DNA of 64,000 bases, taken from NCBI GenBank assembly GCA_021798955.1, contig JAJZBK010000004.1:1-64000 (forward strand), read 5' to 3'. Position numbers and translations under genes: made by a program. Of this stretch, positions 1 to 9,350 are shown piece after piece. Numbering within the stretch: the first letter of the stretch is position 1; every line of letters begins with the position of its first letter. Source of the DNA: Actinomycetes bacterium. Its GTDB lineage: Bacteria; Actinomycetota; Acidimicrobiia; Acidimicrobiales; RAAP-2. Below the pieces are notes generated by a model that saw only the letters and a list, made by a program, of their open reading frames with translations, made no database searches and was not told the DNA's origin.

Positions 1-374
1 GCGGCCTCGGAAGGGCGGCGTCGGAAGGGCGGCCTCGGAAGGGCGGCCTCGGATGGGCGGCCTCGGAAGGGCGGCCTCGGATGGGCGGCCTCGGATGGGC
101 GGCCTCGGATGGGCGGCGGCGGAAGGGCGGCGGCGGAAGGGCGGCGTCGGAAGGGCGGCGGCGGAAGGGCGGCGTCGGAAGGGCGGCGTCGGAAGGGCGG
201 CCTCGGAAGGGCGGCCTCGGATGGGCGGCCTCGGAAGGGCGGCCTCGGATGGGCGGCCTCGGATGGGCGGCCTCGGATGGGCGGCGGCGGAAGGGCGGCG
301 TCGGAAGGGCGGCGGCGGAAGGGCGGCGTCGGAAGGGCGGCGGCGGAAGGGCGGCGGCGGAAGGGCGGCGGAAG
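1..374. repeat. 14-bp minisatellite array, about 26 copies
   Basis: The unit is GCGGCCTCGGAAGG, with variation at three positions (CCT/CGT/CGG in the middle, AA/AT near the end). The array runs from the window edge to about position 374 and may continue upstream. It lies just beyond the lpdA stop codon. Three overlapping open frames here merely translate the repeat (14 bp gives a 42-bp, 14-residue period) and are not credible genes. Confidence 0.95.
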
Positions 375-386
375 GGTGCGCCGCCC

Positions 387-1778
387 TCAATCGGCGGCAG
401 CGGCCAGCGTCTCGGCGAGTGCCGGGTGCACGAGCATCGAGTCCACGATGTCGGCCACCTTCAGGCCGGCCGTGACGGCGACGGCGAGGACCGAAATGAG
501 CTCGGAGGCGTTGCGACCGACGATCGACCCGCCGAGGACGACACCGGTCGCAGGATCCGAGACGATCTTCACGAAGCCCCTCGGATCGTTGTCGATGAGG
601 GCCCGGGCGCTCGACGCGAACGGAACTTTCGTGACGCGGATCTTGCGTCCCTCGGCGAAAGCGTCGGCCTCGGCCAGGCCGACGTCGGCAATCTCTGGCT
701 CGGTGAAGATCGCCGATGCTGCTTTGTCGTAGTTGAGGTGCCGGTGGCTCACCGAGTGCCCGCCGACGACGTGCTCGGCGACCTTGCGCCCTTGCATCAT
801 GGCCACCGACGACAGCGGAAGTTTGCCCGACAGGTCTCCAGCGGCATAGATGTGGGGCACGTTGGTCTGGCAGTGGTGGTTGATGGGCACGTACCCCGAG
901 CTGTCGACGATGACCCCAGCCGACTCGAGGCCGAGCGTCTCCGAGTTCGGCACAGAGCCGATGGCGAGCAGCGCGTGGGTGGCTACAACCGACCGACCGT
1001 CGTCGCACCGGACGACGACCCCGGGGCCCGAACCACTACCGTCGCCACAGGCGCCGATGTCCTCCACCCGTTCGATACCGATAGCGCGCGCCCCCTTCAA
1101 GAGCCGGACACCACGCCGGAGGAAGTCCTCTTCGAGCACGGCGGCGACCTCGGGGTCCTTGCGCGGTAGGACCTGCTGCCGGCTGACGATCAAGGTCACC
1201 TGGCAGCCGAGGGACTCGAACATGTGCACGAACTCGACGCCGGTGACGCCCGACCCGACCACGACGAGGTGCTCGGGGAGCACCTTGGGCGGATAAGCGT
1301 CTCTCGTCGAGAGGACCCGTTCGCCGTCGAGCTCGGCCCAGCCGGGGATGCGTGGCCGGCTGCCCGTGCAGACCAGGACGGCGTCGGCGGCGAACGACCG
1401 CGTCCCGTCCTCGGTGTCGACCACGACAGCGTGCGGGCCGTCGAGCCGGGCGGCGCCGCGAACCAGCTCGACCTGCTGGCTGCGGAGGATGTCCGTCGTG
1501 GTCTGCTCGAGGTGCTCGGTGATGCCGGTGATCCGGCTGGCCAGCGCCGGGAGGTCGAGCTCGCCCCCGGCGTGGGTGACACCCATTCCGGCGATGCGCG
1601 ACAGTGCGCTCATCGCACCCCCGGTGGCGATCATCGCCTTGGACGGGACGCAATCCCAGAGGTTGGCTGCACCGCCGACCACGTCCCGCTCGACGAGCAC
1701 GACGTCGACCCCGAGCCGTGCCGCGGTCGTGGCCGCCTCGGTGCCAGCGGGGCCGCCTCCGATGATGACAAAGCGCAT
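387..1778 (-). CDS. lpdA: LpdA-type flavoprotein disulfide reductase / NAD(P)H quinone reductase
   Basis: 463 residues, the full length of the pyridine nucleotide-disulfide oxidoreductase family. It has an N-terminal FAD fold (GGGPAG, residues 7-12), an NAD(P) site (VVVGSGVTGVEF, about 172-183) and a C-terminal dimer domain. The usual CxxxxC redox pair is reduced to one cysteine: the motif reads GGAANLWDCVPSK (Cys43 only). The same loss occurs in mycobacterial LpdA (Rv3303c), which this protein resembles along its length and which reduces quinones rather than lipoamide. Unlike that protein, a VHPALAE segment near the C-terminus keeps the catalytic-type histidine. It is therefore probably a cytoplasmic quinone reductase; a dihydrolipoamide dehydrogenase role is unlikely. 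A TAGCCT -10 box lies 6 nt before the ATG. Confidence 0.85.
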   Translation of the reverse strand: MRFVIIGGGPAGTEAATTAARLGVDVVLVERDVVGGAANLWDCVPSKAMIATGGAMSALSRIAGMGVTHAGGELDLPALASRITGITEHLEQTTTDILRSQQVELVRGAARLDGPHAVVVDTEDGTRSFAADAVLVCTGSRPRIPGWAELDGERVLSTRDAYPPKVLPEHLVVVGSGVTGVEFVHMFESLGCQVTLIVSRQQVLPRKDPEVAAVLEEDFLRRGVRLLKGARAIGIERVEDIGACGDGSGSGPGVVVRCDDGRSVVATHALLAIGSVPNSETLGLESAGVIVDSSGYVPINHHCQTNVPHIYAAGDLSGKLPLSSVAMMQGRKVAEHVVGGHSVSHRHLNYDKAASAIFTEPEIADVGLAEADAFAEGRKIRVTKVPFASSARALIDNDPRGFVKIVSDPATGVVLGGSIVGRNASELISVLAVAVTAGLKVADIVDSMLVHPALAETLAAAAD

Positions 1779-1784
1779 CGGCTC

Positions 1785-1790
1785 AGGCTA
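1785..1790 (-). promoter_or_regulatory. -10 box for leaderless lpdA
   Basis: TAGCCT on the minus strand, 6 nt before the lpdA ATG, with no Shine-Dalgarno sequence in between. This fits a leaderless transcript. Confidence 0.5.
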
Positions 1791-2044
1791 CGTGTCCCAG
1801 TGAGGGCACTTGGAACGCGTTGGCTTCCGCCGGCACAACGACGAGATGGCGGCCCGGCCGCTCCAGCGCTGGCCACCCAGCCATGCGGAGGTCCTACGTG
1901 AGGCAATGCATGGGTTGACGCGGAGGTTCGAGCTGCGTCAACGCGGCCAGTCGCCACAGTGCAGGCCGGGACGGCTACCCTCTTGGCCCGGCTGGCTCCG
2001 TTCGCCACCGGGTGCGACGCCCATGACCGCCGAGGAGACCATCG

Positions 2045-2653
2045 ATGGACCGCCACCACCGCCCACTCCGCTCACCCTTCGCCGCCGGGCTCCTGGTCGC
2101 GGCTGCCGCCCTGCTCGCTGCCTGCGGCTCGTCGTCACCCGCTGCATCGGGATCGTCCGCCACCTCCGCTCACCCGTCGTCCGGGGGAACGTCTCGGACG
2201 ACAGTGGCACCCACCTCCAACAGCGGGTCCGCGAGCGGGTCGGCCATCGGCACGATCAGCGACCCGTCGCCAGCCGGCACCTTCGGCAAAGAGCCGACCG
2301 TGGTCGTGCCGCCGGGCCCACCACCGACCCAGCTCGAGGAGGCCAACCTCGTCACGGGCACGGGCGCCACCGCGAAGGCCGGAGACACGGTCACAGTCCA
2401 GTACGTCGGCGTCGCCTACTCCACGCACAAGGTGTTCGACGCGTCGTGGAACCGAGGCCAGCCCTTCACCTTCACGCTCGGCGTGGGGCAAGTCATCAAG
2501 GGTTGGGACGAGGGCGTCGTGGGCATGAAAGTGGGCGGCCGCCGCGAGCTGATCATCCCGCCCCAGCTCGCCTACGGGTCGACCTCACCAGGAGCCGGCA
2601 TCGCCCCCAACGACACGCTGATCTTCGTGATCGACCTCGTGTCGGTCTCCTGA
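2045..2653 (+). CDS. FKBP-type peptidyl-prolyl isomerase lipoprotein
   Basis: 202 residues. A lipoprotein signal peptide ends in the lipobox LLAAC (Cys27), followed by a Ser/Thr/Gly-rich linker (about 28-95) and one C-terminal FKBP domain (about 100-202) with the GDTVTVQYVG, FDASWNRG, VIKGWDEGVVGMKVGG and LAYGS signatures. It should act outside the membrane as a prolyl isomerase helping secreted proteins fold. GAGGAG lies about 6 nt before the ATG, so unlike many neighbours this start is Shine-Dalgarno driven. It is divergent from lpdA and convergent with the phosphatase gene, separated from the latter by a strong hairpin. Confidence 0.9.
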   Translation: MDRHHRPLRSPFAAGLLVAAAALLAACGSSSPAASGSSATSAHPSSGGTSRTTVAPTSNSGSASGSAIGTISDPSPAGTFGKEPTVVVPPGPPPTQLEEANLVTGTGATAKAGDTVTVQYVGVAYSTHKVFDASWNRGQPFTFTLGVGQVIKGWDEGVVGMKVGGRRELIIPPQLAYGSTSPGAGIAPNDTLIFVIDLVSVS

Positions 2654-2681
2654 CCACGCCAACCAAAGGGCGGCCCATCAC

Positions 2682-2712
2682 CCGGGCGAACCGGGTCACC
2701 CGGTTCGCCCGG
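2682..2712. terminator. Bidirectional hairpin terminator
   Basis: A perfect 14-bp stem (CCGGGCGAACCGGG and its complement) with a 3-nt TCA loop, sitting between two convergent genes. There is no T-run, as is common in high-G+C actinobacteria. Confidence 0.75.
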
Positions 2713-2777
2713 AGCGCCAGCGCGACCGGGCTCAGACCAACCGGGCCTGGTCATACCCCCTGACGTCCTCTCGCCGG

Positions 2778-3485
2778 TCAGCGGTCTGGACCGCCGCTCC
2801 CCTCGCCGAGCTCGCCGGGCCGGGCCAACCGGTCAAGGTGCGCGATGTCGTTGTAGCCGCGCACGGTCCAGCGGCCCTCGTCGACGACGAGCCTCGAGAT
2901 CGAGGCGTTGTCGACCCCAACGAACGCGAACGGACGCGACCCCGTCGCCTCGGCGAGGATCGTCGCGATGACGCCGCCGTGCGTGAACACGGCCACGGTC
3001 TGGTCGGAACAGGCCTTGACCACCCTGCCGACGGCAGCGCGTACCCGTCGGACAAGGTCCTCGTTGGGCTCAGCACCAGGGATCACGTCCCAGCGCTCTT
3101 CGGTGAACATGCGCACGGCCACCGGGTCCCGATCGGCAACCTTCTGACGGAACAGGCCACCCTCCCACTCGCCGAGGTGGACTTCGCGAAAGTCGGGCTC
3201 TACAACTGACTGCACCCCAAGCATGGCCAGCAGCGGTGCTGCCGTCTCCGCCGTGCGGCGCAGCGGGGACACGACGACGCTATCGATGCCGAGCCCAGCC
3301 AGGCGCCGGCATACGGCCTCCGCTTGCTCACGACCCTCAGCTGCGAGCGGAGGGTCGCTGTGCAGGCCAAGCATCGGGAGGGAGCGTCCCTCCTCGACTG
3401 CTTCCGACGCCCCGTGACGGACCAGGAGCAGCTCGGTGGCGCCCGGAGGGACACGGTAGAGCTGCTGGGGAAACCGGCGCACCAC
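2778..3485 (-). CDS. Histidine phosphatase superfamily protein
   Basis: About 235 residues from the chosen GTG. The phosphatase motif LLLVRHG (residues 20-26) carries the phospho-accepting histidine. Further signatures are SPLRRTAETA, the EWEGG segment and VFTHGG with the second catalytic histidine. This is the cofactor-independent phosphoglycerate mutase-like fold; the substrate cannot be read from the sequence. The frame is open up to 3653, but the GTG at 3485 lies just after the acetyltransferase stop codon and gives the usual family length. It probably forms a two-gene unit with that upstream gene. Confidence 0.8.
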   Translation of the reverse strand: MVRRFPQQLYRVPPGATELLLVRHGASEAVEEGRSLPMLGLHSDPPLAAEGREQAEAVCRRLAGLGIDSVVVSPLRRTAETAAPLLAMLGVQSVVEPDFREVHLGEWEGGLFRQKVADRDPVAVRMFTEERWDVIPGAEPNEDLVRRVRAAVGRVVKACSDQTVAVFTHGGVIATILAEATGSRPFAFVGVDNASISRLVVDEGRWTVRGYNDIAHLDRLARPGELGEGSGGPDR

Positions 3486-3486
3486 C

Positions 3487-4014
3487 TCAGGAACCCTGGT
3501 AACGGTAGACGTTGGTCTCCCGCACCTCGAAGCCGAGGCGTTGGTAGAGCCGGTTCGCCGCCTCTCGACTAGGTCGGGACGTGAGGTCGACCGATGCTGC
3601 ACCGGCCATCGCCGCCTTGGCGAGCGCGGCTTGGACGAGTGCCTCGCCGACACCCCTGCCGCGCGCCCGCTCGTCGACGACGACGTCCTCGATCCACGCT
3701 CGTACTCCCGTGGGGAGACGGAACAGCGCCAGTGTGAGCGAGCCGACGATCATGCCGACGTCGGCGCCCGCACCACCGAGTGCGTCATCGCCACGGGTCA
3801 TGCCAACGGGCTCCTCGTCGTCCAGCACGGCGACAAAGAGCACGGTGGCATCGGAGGCGATGATGGCCGCGAGGTCCTCGGACGTGGGCGGGGGAGCCGA
3901 CGAGGACAGCTGAGGCACCAGGCGGGAGATGGCGTCGACGAGGGTGTCGGTCACGGCGTCGACGACGACCACCCGCAGCGCGTCCCGGTGTCCGTCCTCG
4001 GGGTGGGCGCTCAC
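3487..4014 (-). CDS. GNAT family N-acetyltransferase
   Basis: About 175 residues. The C-terminal half is a GNAT fold, with WIEDVVVDERARGRGVGEAL as the beta4/motif A acetyl-CoA loop (R-G-R-G-V-G), followed by an alpha helix and the typical ending ANRLYQRLGFEVRETNVYRY. The substrate is unknown. The frame is open to 4107, but a TACACT -10 box lies 8 nt before the GTG at 4014, which favours that leaderless start. The histidine phosphatase gene follows one base after the stop codon. Confidence 0.8.
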   Translation of the reverse strand: MSAHPEDGHRDALRVVVVDAVTDTLVDAISRLVPQLSSSAPPPTSEDLAAIIASDATVLFVAVLDDEEPVGMTRGDDALGGAGADVGMIVGSLTLALFRLPTGVRAWIEDVVVDERARGRGVGEALVQAALAKAAMAGAASVDLTSRPSREAANRLYQRLGFEVRETNVYRYQGS

Positions 4015-4022
4015 GGTCGAGC

Positions 4023-4048
4023 AGTGTACCGACCGTCGGTCGACCGAC
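4023..4048 (-). promoter_or_regulatory. -10 box and palindrome upstream of the GNAT gene
   Basis: TACACT (4023-4028) is 8 nt upstream of the GTG. Directly upstream is a perfect 14-bp palindrome, GTCGGTCGACCGAC (4035-4048), lying in the -10/-35 spacer where a repressor could act. Confidence 0.45.
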
Positions 4049-4176
4049 CGGCTCCCGTGCCCGTGAGGTGCCCGTGACGGGCACGCGCCTTCGCGATTCG
4101 CGCACAAAGCCCGGGGGCCGGCTGGACCACCACGACCGGGGTACCGAAGAGCGACGTCGTCAGCACCTCAGAGTCG

Positions 4177-4872
4177 TCAGAGCCGATCGGGGTCACCGCG
4201 CCAGGTGGGCGACCGGACCGAGTCGTAGAGGACGTCGACCGGCTCACCGGCAAGGGCAGCGAAGATGTGAGGTCCCCACCGCTCCGCTCCGGCGAGCGGA
4301 GCGGGAAGCCGGTCGGGAGCGAACCAACCGACGTCGGCGCACTCGAGCGGGTGAGGCCGCAGCTCGCCACCGACAGGTCGGCACTGGAAGACGAGGGAGT
4401 ACAACGGGATACGACTGATGCCGAGACGGAGCCCGTCGAGGACGGCGACGAGCCGGACGACCTCGACGTCGATACCGGTCTCCTCCTCGACCTCCTTCAC
4501 GACCACCTCGGCCGCCGAGTAGCCCACGTCGGCCCATCCGGTCGGGTACAGCCACACCCCCGAATCGGCGCGCTTGATGAGCAAGATCTCTCCGCGGTCG
4601 TTCCCGACGGCCGCCCCCACAGCGACCTTGGGCGTGACGTACCCGGGGACTCCTTCGCCGACCGAACGGAGCCACTCGTCCACCCTGCCCTCGGCGTCCT
4701 CGCCGGCAGCGTCGCCCTCGGCGCTAGCCCGGATGTCGGCAGCGACATGGAGCACTTCTTCGAAGCGCTCCTGCTCGTAGAGGGACTTGGTGAAGCCGAG
4801 GCCGGTACGAGCGATGCCGGCCAGAGCTTCGCTCCACCGCAACAGCTGCTTGGTCGAGACCCGGTGGTCCAC
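4177..4872 (-). CDS. Nudix hydrolase with NUDIX_4-type N-terminal extension
   Basis: About 231 residues. An N-terminal helical region of about 70 residues (LLRWSEALAGIARTGLGFT) matches the domain preceding a subgroup of ADP-ribose pyrophosphatase-like Nudix enzymes. The Nudix domain follows, with box GWADVGYSAAEVVVKEVEEE and then TGI. The metal-binding EVEEETG part is intact, but the first glutamate of the consensus (PGE) is a tyrosine here. It probably hydrolyses a nucleoside diphosphate derivative; the substrate is not determined. The frame is open to 5016, but TAGCGT lies 7 nt before the GTG at 4872, supporting that start. Confidence 0.8.
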   Translation of the reverse strand: MDHRVSTKQLLRWSEALAGIARTGLGFTKSLYEQERFEEVLHVAADIRASAEGDAAGEDAEGRVDEWLRSVGEGVPGYVTPKVAVGAAVGNDRGEILLIKRADSGVWLYPTGWADVGYSAAEVVVKEVEEETGIDVEVVRLVAVLDGLRLGISRIPLYSLVFQCRPVGGELRPHPLECADVGWFAPDRLPAPLAGAERWGPHIFAALAGEPVDVLYDSVRSPTWRGDPDRL

Positions 4873-4879
4873 GCCGTCG

Positions 4880-4885
4880 ACGCTA
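4880..4885 (-). promoter_or_regulatory. -10 box for leaderless Nudix gene
   Basis: TAGCGT, 7 nt upstream of the GTG start at 4872. It decides the start among several in-frame options. Confidence 0.45.
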
Positions 4886-5013
4886 CCGGATCGGCATCTC
4901 GATCGAACGCCCCACCGACACAGCAACGCCACCGACGTACCGCCGACTCCGCCGGCGGGGCCGTCTCCGGGTGGAGCTGCACTGCCGCGTGCCAGGTCGC
5001 GGGCATCGTGGGC

Positions 5014-5019
5014 CACAAT
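5014..5019 (+). promoter_or_regulatory. Possible -10 box for the Cys-rich small protein
   Basis: CACAAT, 5 nt upstream of the GTG at 5025. Weak on its own; supported by the same arrangement at neighbouring genes. Confidence 0.35.
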
Positions 5020-5024
5020 GGGGC

Positions 5025-5207
5025 GTGCCCGCCAACGAGGAGTGCCGCCACTACATCATGCAGACGACGAGCAGGAACGAAAAGCTCGAGAAGTGCCGGA
5101 TGGGCGCTAACGAGCACCTTCCGTTCTCCTGCCCGGACGGTTGCGTCTTCTTCGAGCCCCGGAAAGTCTCGGGAGCAGGGTGGACCATCCGCCCCGGGGG
5201 TGCCTGA
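5025..5207 (+). CDS. Small Cys-rich conserved-type protein (unknown function)
   Basis: 60 residues with four cysteines arranged as CRHY, EKCRMG and SCPDGC, ending in FFEPRKVSGAGW. The composition and cysteine spacing look like a small metal-binding module and are not those of a random frame in high-G+C DNA (few Arg/Ala/Pro runs; contains Met, Tyr, Phe, Asn). I recall similar short proteins in actinobacterial genomes but cannot name the family. It lies divergent to the Nudix gene. Nothing in the sequence shows a catalytic role. Confidence 0.55.
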   Translation: MPANEECRHYIMQTTSRNEKLEKCRMGANEHLPFSCPDGCVFFEPRKVSGAGWTIRPGGA

Positions 5208-5273
5208 CCCGATCCCATCTGTTCGCCGAGACCACGCCGGTCGGCTCCGGCTCCGGCTCCGGCTCCGGCGGTG

Positions 5274-5513
5274 TCAGCTCTCGACGATGTCGCCGAGCAA
5301 GTCGACCTGGACGCCCTCGGTCCGCAACCAACCGAGCCCCCGGTCGACCGCGTCGGGATCGCCTTCCAGCTCGCAGACCATCCACCCTTCGTGCTCGCCC
5401 ACGTCCGCACGGCGGATGTTCGCCATCACCCCGAGCTCGCTGACCAGTCGCGCCACGATCGGCTGGCGGACCAGCTCGTCTGGAAAGGTCAGTCGCACAC
5501 GGACACCGATCAT
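5274..5513 (-). CDS. NIL domain protein
   Basis: 79 residues forming one ferredoxin-like NIL domain (VRVRLTFPDELVRQPIVARL near the N-terminus, then the EGWMVCELEG strand and a C-terminal amphipathic helix). NIL domains are known from the C-terminus of the methionine transporter ATPase MetN and from small ferredoxin-like proteins linked to sulfur metabolism. The ATG at 5513 overlaps the larE stop codon as ATGA, so it is probably translated by coupling. Its function here may be sensing or delivering a sulfur compound for LarE; that is inference. Confidence 0.75.
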   Translation of the reverse strand: MIGVRVRLTFPDELVRQPIVARLVSELGVMANIRRADVGEHEGWMVCELEGDPDAVDRGLGWLRTEGVQVDLLGDIVES

Positions 5514-6598
5514 CGGTCGCCTCCAACCTGGTCGTCCCACGCACCCCCGACGTCACGTCGCCCACCACAGCCGTCAACACCCGGACCGGCAGGCGTCCCA
5601 CCCGGACCGACAGGCGTCCCGTTCGGACCGACAGGCGTCCCGTTCGTCGTAGGTGGCCGGCCCGAGCCGGTCCCATCAACCACCAAGGTCGCGTTGAGGT
5701 TGCCTGACCGGAACCCGTCGAGATCGAGCGTCACGTAGCGGTAGCCGGCGTCGTGCACGGCGGCAGCGACCTGCTCACGTCGATCGACCACCAAGGCGAA
5801 GTCATCAAGCGGAACTTCGAGGCGTGCCGTGTCTCCGTAGTGGCGAACCCTGAGCTGGCCGAAGCCCAGGCCCCGGAGTGCCTCCTCGGCGAGCGTTACA
5901 CGACGCAGGGTGCCGATGGTCACCGGCGTCCCGTAGGGAACCCGAGAGGCGAGACAGGCGGCAGCGGGCTTGTCCCACGTGCGCAGCCCGAGCGCCCGCG
6001 ACCATCGCCGGACGGCCTCCTTGGTGAACCCGGCAGTGACCAGCGGGAACGTGGCACCCGCCTGGGCCGCCGCCTGCTGGCCCGGTCGGTGGTCACCCAG
6101 GTCGTCCACGTTGACGCCGAGCACGACGCTGACCGCAGTGCCCTGAGGAGCAGCTTCTTGCTCGGAGCTGACGATCGGCGCCAGTGCCTTCATGAGGGAG
6201 GACTTGCAGTGAAAGCAGCGCAGGCCGTCGTTGGCCACGTAGGCAGGGTCAGCGAGCTCGTCGGTGACGACCTCCGTCCAGCGGAGCCCCCACTCGCCAG
6301 CCAGCGATCGGCACTCGGCGCGCTCGCTCGGTGCCAGCGACGGCGAGACAGCCGTGGCGCACAGCACGTGGCTGGGCCCCAGGACGTCTGTCGCCATCCA
6401 GGCCAGGAACGCAGAGTCGGCCCCGCCACTGAAGGCGACGACAACATGGCCGAGCGACCGCAGCTCGGAACGCAGTCGGTCGACAGCTTCGTCGTCCGTT
6501 CGGACGGAACCGGCGAGGTGGGGCGTGCGCGCTTCCTCGGGGTCGTCCTCGGGGCGCTCCGCCCCACCCAGCGTCGGCGCCGACAACGCGGTGCTCAC
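5510..6598 (-). CDS. larE: LarE-type ATP-dependent sulfur transferase (PP-loop)
   Basis: 362 residues. The PP-loop ATP pyrophosphatase motif SGGADS (57-62) adenylates a substrate carboxylate. Three cysteines, Cys128 and Cys131 (CFHC) and Cys215 (AACLASR), match the [4Fe-4S]-carrying LarE type rather than the single-Cys sacrificial type of Lactobacillus. LarE inserts sulfur into the nickel-pincer cofactor of lactate racemase-like enzymes, but no larA, larB or larC is nearby. The last 50 residues are a low-complexity tail (NGTPVGP repeats) encoded by a 21-bp tandem repeat. Its ATG overlaps the hemQ stop, and its stop overlaps the NIL start. Confidence 0.85.
   Translation of the reverse strand: MSTALSAPTLGGAERPEDDPEEARTPHLAGSVRTDDEAVDRLRSELRSLGHVVVAFSGGADSAFLAWMATDVLGPSHVLCATAVSPSLAPSERAECRSLAGEWGLRWTEVVTDELADPAYVANDGLRCFHCKSSLMKALAPIVSSEQEAAPQGTAVSVVLGVNVDDLGDHRPGQQAAAQAGATFPLVTAGFTKEAVRRWSRALGLRTWDKPAAACLASRVPYGTPVTIGTLRRVTLAEEALRGLGFGQLRVRHYGDTARLEVPLDDFALVVDRREQVAAAVHDAGYRYVTLDLDGFRSGNLNATLVVDGTGSGRPPTTNGTPVGPNGTPVGPGGTPAGPGVDGCGGRRDVGGAWDDQVGGDR
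5577..5645 (-). repeat. 21-bp tandem repeat inside the larE 3' end
   Basis: Three copies of a 21-bp unit (core CGGACCGACAGGCGTCCC on the + strand). It is a multiple of three, so it adds seven residues per copy (NGTPVGP-like) to the LarE tail. Confidence 0.8.
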
Positions 6599-7377
6599 CC
6601 GAGCACCCGGTGCAGGACCACGTCAAGAGGTGCGACCATGCCCGTCACGAACGGACCGAACTCGCCAAAGCGCGCCGAAGCCTCGTCGAAGCGCATGACG
6701 TAGACGCACTCCTTCAGGTCGTCGGGATGGGCTGCGAACAAGGTGACACCCCACTCCCAGTCGTCAAGACCCGCAGATCCGGTGATGACCTGGAGGACCC
6801 TTCCGGCAAACGTCCGGCCCACGGCCCCGTGGCCGTACATGAGCTCCTTGCGGTCGTCGTAGGCGAGCGAGTACCAGTTCGAACCCTCGACGTCGCCCCG
6901 TCGCTTCGACATGGGATAGAAGCAGATCGCCGGCATCCCCTCTGGGGGCAACCGGGGGTGAAGACGTGCCTCCCGCATGGCGTCAGGGATGCCCGCCGCG
7001 TACTCGGACACCTCGGTCAGCGAGACGTACGAGTCGACGACGTCAAGACCGGCACTCTGGACGGCGCTCTGGAAGTCGCGCAAGCGCCAGACGTCGGGGC
7101 CGAGCACCATCAGGCCGACGTCGGCCTTGTGACCGAGCACGGCAAAACTGATGACCTGCATCTCGGCCGCCTCGGCGTCCTTGGCCGCGGCGACCACCGC
7201 CTCGACGTCGACCGGACGGGCTCGCGCGGTGCAGAAGAGGTGGAGCACCCCCCAGCCCACCGACGGGCTCACCGGGCCGACGGCATCAGAGGAGCGGGGC
7301 GTCCCGACACGGCGACTCGACGCCGCGTCGTCTGTCGCGGGAGCGCCGGCAGCTTCGGCACCGCGTTCGGAGCTCAT
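6595..7377 (-). CDS. hemQ: Coproheme decarboxylase HemQ/ChdC (chlorite dismutase family)
   Basis: 260 residues. After about 40 low-complexity residues comes a chlorite-dismutase-fold domain. The motif FYPMSKRR contains Tyr154, the redox tyrosine that decarboxylates coproheme, and YGHGAVGR holds His183, the proximal heme ligand. The enzyme makes heme b from coproheme with peroxide, the route used by Gram-positive bacteria. It opens a hemQ-larE-NIL operon joined by 4-nt overlaps. TAGACT lies 7 nt before the ATG, which marks a leaderless start and supports the long N-terminus. Confidence 0.92.
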   Translation of the reverse strand: MSSERGAEAAGAPATDDAASSRRVGTPRSSDAVGPVSPSVGWGVLHLFCTARARPVDVEAVVAAAKDAEAAEMQVISFAVLGHKADVGLMVLGPDVWRLRDFQSAVQSAGLDVVDSYVSLTEVSEYAAGIPDAMREARLHPRLPPEGMPAICFYPMSKRRGDVEGSNWYSLAYDDRKELMYGHGAVGRTFAGRVLQVITGSAGLDDWEWGVTLFAAHPDDLKECVYVMRFDEASARFGEFGPFVTGMVAPLDVVLHRVLG

Positions 7378-7384
7378 CGCGCCA

Positions 7385-7390
7385 AGTCTA
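7385..7390 (-). promoter_or_regulatory. -10 box for leaderless hemQ operon
   Basis: TAGACT, 7 nt upstream of the hemQ ATG, directly after the groEL terminator hairpin. Confidence 0.55.
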
Positions 7391-7398
7391 GAGAACGC

Positions 7399-7429
7399 GT
7401 GAGGGGCGCCCCGCCGGGGCGCCCCTCAC
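7399..7429 (-). terminator. groEL terminator hairpin
   Basis: A perfect 14-bp stem (GTGAGGGGCGCCCC) with a GCC loop, 25 bp past the groEL stop codon, followed on the minus strand by GCGTTCTCT. It separates groEL from hemQ. Confidence 0.85.
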
Positions 7430-7453
7430 AACAGCCAGACCGGTGTGGTCCGA

Positions 7454-9164
<1,711 letters not shown>

Positions 9165-9226
9165 CAGCAAACCACGATCCGACGGAGGATGCAACCGCAC
9201 CGGGCCGCCGGTCTGACTCCGGCGTT

Positions 9227-9350
9227 GACCGGGCCGGAGTCAGCCGGGCCGGAGCCAGCCGGGCCGGAGTCAGCCGGGCCGGAGTCAGCCGGGCCGGAGT
9301 CAGCCGGGCCGGAGTCAGCCGGGCCGGAGTCAGCCGGGCCGGAGTCAGCC
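9227..9350. repeat. 15-bp stop-codon repeat at the cysO 3' end
   Basis: About eight copies of CAGCCGGGCCGGAGT. Read on the cysO strand the unit is TGACTCCGGCCCGGC, and the first copy begins exactly at the cysO TGA stop. Because 15 is a multiple of three, the array is a run of in-frame stop codons. Confidence 0.95.

Noticed and set aside
53-1169. Open frames of 140, 207 and 362 codons over the first 400 bp
   Set aside because: They translate the 14-bp repeat in three frames and then run antisense to lpdA.
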